Source of the DNA: Caballeronia insecticola
Lineage (GTDB): Bacteria > Pseudomonadota > Gammaproteobacteria > Burkholderiales > Burkholderiaceae
Length of the DNA stretch: 64,000 nucleotides
Assembly: GCF_000402035.1 (NCBI RefSeq)
Contig: NC_021287.1
Coordinates: forward strand, 2,294,001-2,358,000
Direction: 5' to 3'
Part shown: positions 58,258 to 64,000 of the stretch, piece after piece
Layout: each line of letters starts with the position of its first letter
How positions within the stretch are numbered: position 1 is the first letter of the stretch
The notes under the pieces: model-generated
Database searches by the model: none
Told to the model about the DNA's origin: nothing
The model's input: the letters and a program-made list of their open reading frames with translations, nothing else
Translations under genes and position numbers: made by a program

Positions 58258-59807
58258 CAAAGCGTTCGTCTCTTGAAGTAGGCGTATTTGAAGCCCATCG
58301 CGGACAGAATACCGAAATATAGCGCCGCGAACACGACAAGGCTCGCGCCCAGCAGCGCGATGCGCAAGAGCGGCGTCGCACGCATGCCGATCCAGTCGAA
58401 GTTGAGCGCCACCCAGTGCATCGCGCCCGCAAGAATCAGGCACGCGCCGAACAGTTGCAGGAAAAAGCGCAGCCAGCCCGGCGACGGCCGATAAATCTGG
58501 CGGCGGCGCAGGCCCAGGAACAGCAGACCCGCGTTGGTGAGCGCGCCGAGTCCGATCGACAGCGTCAGGCCCGCGTGCGAGAAGATCGGCACAAAGACGT
58601 AATTGCTCACCTGTGTCATGACGAGCACGAAGACCGCGATCTTCACCGGCGTCTTGATGTCCTGTTTCGCATAGAAGCCCGGCGCGAGAATCTTGATGAG
58701 GATCAGGCCGACCAGCCCGATGCCGTACGCGGCCAGCGCGCGCCCGACCATCACGACGGAATGACTGTCGAACTTGCCGTAGTGGAACAGCGTGGCGGTG
58801 AGCGGCTCGGCGAAGAAGAACAGCGCGACGGCACTCGGCGCGGCCAGCAGGAAGGTAATGCGCAGGCCCCAGTCGAGCAGCGCGGAATATTCGACGTTAT
58901 CGGCGTCGACGTGCGCCTTCGAGAGGCTCGGCAACAAGATGGTCCCGAGCGCCGCGCCCAAAAGCGCGGTGGGAAATTCCATCAGCCGGTCGGAGTAGTT
59001 GATCCACGACACCGCGCCCGGCCCGATATTCGACGCGATATTCGTATTGATGATGAGGCTCAGTTGCCCGACCGACACCGCGAAGGTCGCGGGCACCATC
59101 TTGAGCAGCACGCGCTTGACGCCCGGGTGCGCGAGCGCGCGCCGGAAGTTGAGACCGATGCGCGGCACCATGTCGATTTTCTTCAGCCCCGGCACCTGCA
59201 CGAGCAACTGCAGAATGCCGCCCGCGATCACTGCATAGGCGAGCGCGTAGACCGGCACCTTCAGATGCGGCGCGACGAACACGGCCGCGAAAATGAACGC
59301 CACGTTCAAGAGCACCGGCGCGAACGCGGGCAGCGAGAACTGCTTGTAGGTGTTGAGCACGCCGGACGCGAGCGTCGTCATCGAGATGAAGACGATGTAC
59401 GGGAACATGATGCGCGTCATCGCGACCGCGAGGCCATACGCGGCGCCCTCGTGTTCGAGCCCCGACGCCACCGCGAACACCACCCAGCTTGCTCCCGCCA
59501 TGCCGGCGATCGACAGCACGATGAGCGCCCAGGTGAGCACCGTCGACATCGCGTCGACGAGCGCCTTGGTCGGATCATGACCCTGGCTGTTCTTGAACTC
59601 GGCCAGGATCGGCACGAACGCCTGCGCGAACGCGCCTTCCGCGGACAGGCGCCGCAGCAGGTTGGGAATACGGAAGGCGACGTAGAAAGCGTCGGTGTAG
59701 AGACTGGCGCCGAAGGCTCGGGCGATCAGCGTTTCGCGGATCAGGCCGGTCACGCGCGACAGCAGCGTGAAGCCGCTGACCGTCAGGAGGGCTCGGAATA
59801 GATTCAT
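58257..59807 (-). CDS. murJ: Lipid II flippase MurJ (MviN)
   Basis: A 516-residue MATE-like membrane protein with about 14 helices that moves lipid II across the inner membrane for peptidoglycan synthesis. Typical blocks are MNLFRALLTVSGFTLLSRVTGLIRE, AFYVAFRIPNLLRRLSAEGAFAQAFVPIL, and GAVSWINYSDRLMEFPTALLGAALGTILLPSLS. It is divergent from rpsT, a conserved arrangement. No ribosome-binding site precedes the ATG, and a TATAAT lies only about 10 bases upstream. Confidence 0.97.
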   Translation of the reverse strand: MNLFRALLTVSGFTLLSRVTGLIRETLIARAFGASLYTDAFYVAFRIPNLLRRLSAEGAFAQAFVPILAEFKNSQGHDPTKALVDAMSTVLTWALIVLSIAGMAGASWVVFAVASGLEHEGAAYGLAVAMTRIMFPYIVFISMTTLASGVLNTYKQFSLPAFAPVLLNVAFIFAAVFVAPHLKVPVYALAYAVIAGGILQLLVQVPGLKKIDMVPRIGLNFRRALAHPGVKRVLLKMVPATFAVSVGQLSLIINTNIASNIGPGAVSWINYSDRLMEFPTALLGAALGTILLPSLSKAHVDADNVEYSALLDWGLRITFLLAAPSAVALFFFAEPLTATLFHYGKFDSHSVVMVGRALAAYGIGLVGLILIKILAPGFYAKQDIKTPVKIAVFVLVMTQVSNYVFVPIFSHAGLTLSIGLGALTNAGLLFLGLRRRQIYRPSPGWLRFFLQLFGACLILAGAMHWVALNFDWIGMRATPLLRIALLGASLVVFAALYFGILSAMGFKYAYFKRRTL

Positions 59808-60196
59808 GGGGCGCTTATTATACGGGTCGCGTGCGGCACGCCCATGGGACGAAGCCTATGAAATGCGTCTGTCGCTCACGCGGCTCGCGTGAAAGTCCGA
59901 ACTTTTGACCGATGACATCGGCCGGACATGCGCCAGCGCCGTTCACGCCGAACTTGTCACGTCTCATATTCGCTTGCTATAATCGCGGGTTTCCAAGCCC
60001 CGAATCGAGCAGATCAGGGGCTGCTTCGCGGCTATTGCGGCTCAGGCCGGCAAAGCTTCAGAGGTTCTCGGGCAATCGTTCCCGGGATTTCAGACAAAGG
60101 CAGCACGCTCGAATGGCCCGCTTCAGGGTTGTTTCAAGGCCCTCGCCGGCCGCGCGCTCCGGACAAGTAACAGCAGAAACAGGATAAGGAACCGTC
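59808..60196. promoter_or_regulatory. Divergent murJ / rpsT control region
   Basis: Rightward, an extended promoter reads TTGTCA (59954-59959), 18 bases, TATAAT (59978-59983), with TG in the extended -10 position; it should drive rpsT with a leader of about 205 bases. Leftward, TATAAT (59817-59822, minus) would start [13 protein letters not shown] within a few bases of the murJ ATG, but its -35 is weak. The 205-base rpsT leader contains no coding sequence; S20 genes are often autoregulated at translation, so a structured leader is plausible. Confidence 0.7.
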
Positions 60197-60475
60197 ATGG
60201 CAAATACCGCACAAGCTCGCAAGCGCGCCCGTCAGGCCGCCAAGGCCAACTCGCACAACTCGGCGCTGCGCTCGAAGTTCCGCACGGCCATCAAGGCAGT
60301 TCGCAAGGCTATCGACGCCGGCGATAAAGCCAAGGCCGCCGAAGTGTTCAACGCGTCGATCAAGACGATGGACATCATCGCGGACAAGAAGATCGTCCAC
60401 AAGAACAAGGCTGCTCGTCATAAGAGCCGCCTGGCTGCAGCCATCAAGGGCCTGCAAGCCCCCGCTGCCCAGTAA
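60197..60475 (+). CDS. rpsT: 30S ribosomal protein S20
   Basis: A 92-residue basic helical protein, [21 protein letters not shown], with [15 protein letters not shown] and a conserved C-terminal [18 protein letters not shown]. It binds the 5' domain of 16S rRNA. AAGGA lies 10 bases before the ATG, and a strong terminator follows. Confidence 0.98.
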   Translation: MANTAQARKRARQAAKANSHNSALRSKFRTAIKAVRKAIDAGDKAKAAEVFNASIKTMDIIADKKIVHKNKAARHKSRLAAAIKGLQAPAAQ

Positions 60476-60563
60476 TTCCGGCTCGCTTCCGGCGAGCGTC
60501 GTCCGCTTTTCTCGGACCGCGCATTCGCCGGAACAGCCTCCTGTTTCCGCTGCGCAGTAAGGA

Positions 60564-60600
60564 AAAAGCCCGCCCAGGGACACCCCGGCGGGCTTTTCTG
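60564..60600 (+). terminator. Intrinsic terminator after rpsT
   Basis: AAAAGCCCGCC and GGCGGGCTTTT (60564-60574 and 60587-60597) with a 12-base loop, located about 90 bases after the stop codon. It can work in both directions and may also end the DUF3579 [10 protein letters not shown]. Confidence 0.88.
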
Positions 60601-60677
60601 CGTCTGTTCGATTTGCGTTGAACGCTGGCCGATGCCCGCTTCATGCGGTTCGATTACGCTGCGCTTGCAGCGGCGTT

Positions 60678-61013
60678 TCAGGTTTTTTGCTGGGTCTGCG
60701 TGCCGTGATGCGGCGGCAATTCGCACGCCTCAGTTACCACGAGATCGTTATCTTTCGCGAAGTTCAGCACGAAGTCGAAAGCCATTGGCTCGATATCGCG
60801 CAGACGCGAATCGACGATGACGACCTTGATGGCGCCGATCATGGTCGGACGAACGTAGATGGAGTATTGCAGACGCGCGTTCGGCCCTTTCGCCTTCGGA
60901 CCGAACCCCGACATCACACCGCACAGGCGCTCTGACCAGTCGCTCGGCCGAAACGTCTTCCCGTTCTTGGTGATGCCTTGTATGAAGTATTCGGTAGGGG
61001 ATGACTCAGCCAT
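60678..61013 (-). CDS. DUF3579 domain protein
   Basis: A 111-residue protein starting MAESSPTEYFIQGITKNGKTFRPSDWSERLCG, with MSGFGPKAKGPNARLQYSIYVRPTMIGAIKVVIVDSRL and EPMAFDFVLNFAKDNDLVV. This is the DUF3579 family, a small conserved protein usually encoded just before argF in beta-proteobacteria. Here it is on the opposite strand to argF. Function is unknown. The frame runs further upstream to 61136, but homology begins at 61013. Confidence 0.9.
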   Translation of the reverse strand: MAESSPTEYFIQGITKNGKTFRPSDWSERLCGVMSGFGPKAKGPNARLQYSIYVRPTMIGAIKVVIVDSRLRDIEPMAFDFVLNFAKDNDLVVTEACELPPHHGTQTQQKT

Positions 61014-61572
61014 GTAGCAATACCTGTTGACGGCCGGCGACGGACACCGGCGGACGCACACCCGGATAACGGGAACCGCGAAGGCCAGCGCAGCGTGGGC
61101 GCCGGGCGGTGTTTCGCGGGCCGGTTCTTGTAGCAAGAGCCAGCCGCGCCCGCGACAAGAATGGCGGACTCGACAGCACTGGGTGATTCACCGCGTGATC
61201 CGAACGCGCAACAACACACGGACCGGACTCCACTGGAATCCTTCGCCGCACATGCGCGTGAAATGGTGCTTGAAAACGGTGCTTAAAAACGGTGCTTATG
61301 TTGCAGAACTGTTGAAATGAGCGAGCGCAATTATACCGCAGCGGCCCCTCTTCCGCAGCGCACACAGACATCCCGGGCGTCTTTTCAGACCATGCCGGAG
61401 TCGCGCTCCGAGCTTCGGCGGGCGCCATCGTCAGAATGGCCAGCCTCGTCAAACATCGCAAAATCCTTTATGCTCAAATGCGATACCACTCCCGACGGCG
61501 GCGCCGTCCGGCCCTGACCCATCGCACCCGAGCGAAGCGAAGCGGCCGGTTCGAAGCCGCCGCTTGCGTTTC
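61014..61572. other. Divergent region between DUF3579 gene and argF
   Basis: A 559-base gap with no convincing gene. A TATAAT on the minus strand lies at 61330-61335, but the -35 position (CTGCGG) is weak. A short tandem repeat sits at 61265-61300. For argF, no clear -35/-10 pair and no recognisable ARG box could be assigned by eye. Confidence 0.45.
61265..61300 (+). repeat. 13-bp direct repeats, 2.8 copies
   Basis: GGTGCTTGAAAAC (61265-61277), GGTGCTTAAAAAC (61278-61290) and GGTGCTTATG (61291-61300) run head to tail in the DUF3579/argF intergenic region. Possible regulatory direct repeats or slippage product. Confidence 0.8.
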
Positions 61573-62502
61573 ATGACCGCCAAGAAAATTCGCCACTATC
61601 TTCAGTTCAAGGATTTTTCGCTCGACGACTACGAGTACGTGCTCGAACGCGCGCGCATTCTGAAGCGCAAGTTCAAGAATTACGAGACCTATCATCCGCT
61701 GCACGACCGCACGCTCGCGATGATCTTCGAGAAGAGTTCGACGCGCACGCGTCTGTCCTTCGAAGCGGGCATTTTCCAGCTGGGCGGCCACGCGGTGTTC
61801 ATGAACACGCGCGACACGCAGCTCGGCCGCGGCGAGCCGATCGAAGATTCGGCGCAGGTCATCTCGCGCATGGTCGACATCATCATGATCCGCACGTTCG
61901 GACAGGACATCATCCGGCGTTTCGCTGAGAGTTCACGCGTGCCGGTCATCAACGGGCTGACCAACGAATATCACCCGTGCCAGGTGCTCGCGGACATCTT
62001 CACGTTTTATGAGCATCGCGGGCCGATTCACGGCAAGACCGTCGCCTGGGTCGGCGATGCGAACAACATGCTCTACACGTGGATCGAGGCCGCGCAGATT
62101 CTCGGCTTCAAGCTGCGTCTCTCGACGCCGCTCGGCTACAAGCTCGATCCCGCGCTGGTCTCCGCGGAAAGCAAACCGTTCTACGAAGAGTTCGACGATC
62201 CGAACGACGCCTGCGCGGGCGCCGATCTCGTCACAACGGACGTCTGGACCAGCATGGGTTACGAGGCCGAAAACGAGGCCCGCATGAAGGCGTTCGCCGA
62301 TTATTGCGTCGACGGCGAGATGATGGCGCGCGCCAATCCCGACGCGCTCTTCATGCACTGCCTGCCCGCGCATCGCGGCGAGGAAGTGAGCGCGGAAGTG
62401 ATCGACGGTCCGCAAAGTGTTGTCTGGGACGAGGCAGAGAACCGTCTGCACGTCCAGAAGGCGCTGATGGAGTATCTGCTGCTCGGCAAGCTCAATCACT
62501 GA
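61573..62502 (+). CDS. argF: Ornithine carbamoyltransferase
   Basis: A 309-residue anabolic OTCase, from the ATG at 61573 (a TTG three codons earlier is also open). The carbamoyl-phosphate loop is FEKSSTRTRLSFE, with YHPCQVLADIFT and the ornithine loop HCLPAHRGEEV. It makes citrulline from ornithine and carbamoyl phosphate, competing with PyrB for the latter. It lies 152 bases before argG, whose product acts next. Confidence 0.97.
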   Translation: MTAKKIRHYLQFKDFSLDDYEYVLERARILKRKFKNYETYHPLHDRTLAMIFEKSSTRTRLSFEAGIFQLGGHAVFMNTRDTQLGRGEPIEDSAQVISRMVDIIMIRTFGQDIIRRFAESSRVPVINGLTNEYHPCQVLADIFTFYEHRGPIHGKTVAWVGDANNMLYTWIEAAQILGFKLRLSTPLGYKLDPALVSAESKPFYEEFDDPNDACAGADLVTTDVWTSMGYEAENEARMKAFADYCVDGEMMARANPDALFMHCLPAHRGEEVSAEVIDGPQSVVWDEAENRLHVQKALMEYLLLGKLNH

Positions 62503-62654
62503 GCCAGCGCGGCCGCGTATCCCAGGTTTATGGAAACGCGGCCTTTTAATGTCAAAATAGTGTTTTTTCCGCGCACTTCATGCCCGTCGCGTGCCCGGCG
62601 GACGCGAAGCGGCGCACAACCGCCGCACCTGGCTTTTCAGCACACGAGTTCACC

Positions 62655-63884
62655 ATGAGCGATATCAAGAAAGTCGTGCTCGCCTATTCGGGCGGTCTCG
62701 ACACCTCCGTCATCCTGAAATGGTTGCAGGACAACTACGACGCCGAAGTCATCACCTTCACGGCCGACATCGGCCAGGGCGAGGAACTGGAACCCGCGCG
62801 CAAGAAGGCGCTCCAGTTGGGCATCAAGCAGGAAAACATCTTCATCGAAGACCTGCGTGAAGAGTTCGTCCGCGATTTCGTCTTCCCAATGTTCCGCGCG
62901 AACACCATTTACGAAGGCGAATATCTGCTGGGCACGTCGATCGCGCGTCCGTTGATCGCGAAGCGTCAGATCGAGATCGCGCGCGCGACCGGCGCACAAG
63001 CCGTCTCGCACGGCGCGACCGGCAAGGGCAATGACCAAGTGCGCTTCGAACTCGGCTATTACTCGCTCGAACCGGGCATCAAGGTCATCGCGCCGTGGCG
63101 CGAATGGGACCTGCTCTCGCGCGAAAAGCTGCTCGCGTACGCCGAAAAGGCCGGCATTCCGATCGAAATGAAGCACAAGCAAGGCGGCGCGCCCTACTCG
63201 ATGGACGCCAACCTGTTGCACATCTCGTTCGAAGGTCGCCATCTGGAAGATCCGAAGGCCGAAGCCGAAGCCGACATGTGGCGCTGGACCGTGTCGCCGG
63301 AAGAAGCGCCGGATGCGCCGGAGTATCTCGACATCGAATTCGAAAAGGGCGATCCGGTCGCGCTGAACGGCAAGCGCCTGTCGCCCGCCGAGATGCTGAC
63401 CGAGCTGAACCGTCTGGGCGGCAAGCATGGCATCGGCCGTCTGGATCTGGTCGAGAACCGTTACGTCGGCATGAAGTCGCGCGGCTGCTATGAAACGCCG
63501 GGCGGCACGATCATGCTGAAGGCGCATCGCGGCATCGAGTCGATCACGCTCGATCGTGAAGTCGCGCATCTGAAGGACGATCTGATGCCGCGCTACGCCT
63601 CGCTGATTTACAACGGCTACTGGTGGAGCCCGGAGCGCCGCGCGCTGCAGGTGCTGATCGATCACACGCAGGAGAAGGTGAACGGCTGGACGCGCGTGAA
63701 GCTGTACAAGGGCAGCGTGTCGGTCGTCGCGCGCGATTCGAAGGAAACGCTGTTCGACAAGACCATCGCGACCTTCGACGACGACGGCGGCGCCTACGAC
63801 CAGGCCGACGCCGGCGGCTTCATCAAGCTGAACGCATTGCGCATGCGCATTGCGGAAAACGCACGCCGCAAGCGCGGCGCGTAA
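62655..63884 (+). CDS. argG: Argininosuccinate synthase
   Basis: A 409-residue type I ArgG. The ATP pyrophosphatase P-loop is [19 protein letters not shown], followed by [25 protein letters not shown] and [16 protein letters not shown]. It joins citrulline and aspartate using ATP. I start it at 62655, where homologues begin ([14 protein letters not shown]); the open frame to 62580 is not homologous. A terminator follows. Confidence 0.98.
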   Translation: MSDIKKVVLAYSGGLDTSVILKWLQDNYDAEVITFTADIGQGEELEPARKKALQLGIKQENIFIEDLREEFVRDFVFPMFRANTIYEGEYLLGTSIARPLIAKRQIEIARATGAQAVSHGATGKGNDQVRFELGYYSLEPGIKVIAPWREWDLLSREKLLAYAEKAGIPIEMKHKQGGAPYSMDANLLHISFEGRHLEDPKAEAEADMWRWTVSPEEAPDAPEYLDIEFEKGDPVALNGKRLSPAEMLTELNRLGGKHGIGRLDLVENRYVGMKSRGCYETPGGTIMLKAHRGIESITLDREVAHLKDDLMPRYASLIYNGYWWSPERRALQVLIDHTQEKVNGWTRVKLYKGSVSVVARDSKETLFDKTIATFDDDGGAYDQADAGGFIKLNALRMRIAENARRKRGA

Positions 63885-63904
63885 TTCGCCGCTTGCCGGA
63901 TGTG

Positions 63905-63942
63905 AAAAACCCGCCGGACTTCGGTTCGGCGGGTTTTTTTGC
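63905..63942 (+). terminator. Intrinsic terminator after argG
   Basis: AAAAACCCGCCG and CGGCGGGTTTTT (63905-63916 and 63927-63938) with a ten-base loop and a T run, 20 bases after the stop codon. Confidence 0.93.
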
Positions 63943-64000
63943 GTCCGATCTTGCGGCCGATCTTGCGTCCGGCTTCGCGCCTGGTTTCGCGCGCCTCAGA

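Overview
This window is a GC-rich chromosomal segment from a Burkholderiaceae bacterium, most likely Caballeronia or Paraburkholderia. The evidence is the gene content and order: apaH bordering an rmlBACD polysaccharide locus, yqgE-ruvX-pyrR-pyrB-pyrC', lpxK-ycaR-kdsB-adk, murJ divergent from rpsT, DUF3579-argF-argG, and a DUF4148 protein. The genus call is inference. I see no insertion sequence, phage, integrase, CRISPR array, tRNA or rRNA.

Layout. (1) 1-11031, all on the minus strand: a rhamnose-containing surface polysaccharide (probably O-antigen) cluster. It holds the dTDP-rhamnose genes rfbB-rfbA-rfbC-rfbD, a GT2 rhamnosyltransferase-like gene, a 1203-residue methyltransferase/coiled-coil/GT4/GT4 fusion, a two-domain GT2 enzyme, and an ABC-2 exporter permease with the 5' end of its ATPase. 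(2) 11376-18553: apaH, then a minus-strand operon yqgE-ruvX-pyrR-pyrB-pyrC'-plsC. Its dihydroorotase-like member has lost its metal ligands. A photolyase gene is divergent from this operon. (3) 18550-25286: an HPt-like protein, a short rubredoxin, a divergent ThiD, a DUF72 protein, a secreted protein, and groES-groEL under a combined sigma70/sigma32/CIRCE control region. (4) 25722-34392: accessory metabolism and envelope genes. These are a fused tandem alpha/beta hydrolase, a DUF4148 protein, a lipoprotein, a 3-hydroxybutyrate oligomer hydrolase lipoprotein, a BON protein and a membrane-anchored TAXI protein. (5) 34532-45687: a HCCA-isomerase-like protein, LysR and AraC regulators, xanthine dehydrogenase xdhAB with a shortened xdhC, two MFS transporters and a GntR regulator. 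(6) 45932-50422: a degenerate EAL protein, then a HAD-UbiA fusion followed by a GT87 membrane glycosyltransferase, which resembles a polyprenyl-phosphate-pentose system. (7) 50707-64000: sodB, xseA, lpxK, ycaR, kdsB, adk, an SDR, sirB1, murJ, rpsT, DUF3579, argF and argG.

The genes fall into a few programmes. Surface glycan synthesis and export are covered by the rml cluster, the GTs, the ABC exporter, lpxK/kdsB for lipid A and Kdo, and HAD-UbiA plus GT87. Pyrimidine and arginine synthesis are covered by pyrB/pyrC'/pyrR and argF/argG. Purine catabolism is covered by xdh, and stress response by groESL, sodB, phr and xseA.

The points most worth following up are: the HAD-UbiA/GT87 cassette; the fused exosortase-type hydrolases with unusual nucleophile positions; the xdhC gene that starts at its Rossmann domain; the ThiD homologue without its kinase motifs; the degenerate EAL protein; and the groES control region. 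All calls were made by reading the sequence. No database search was run.
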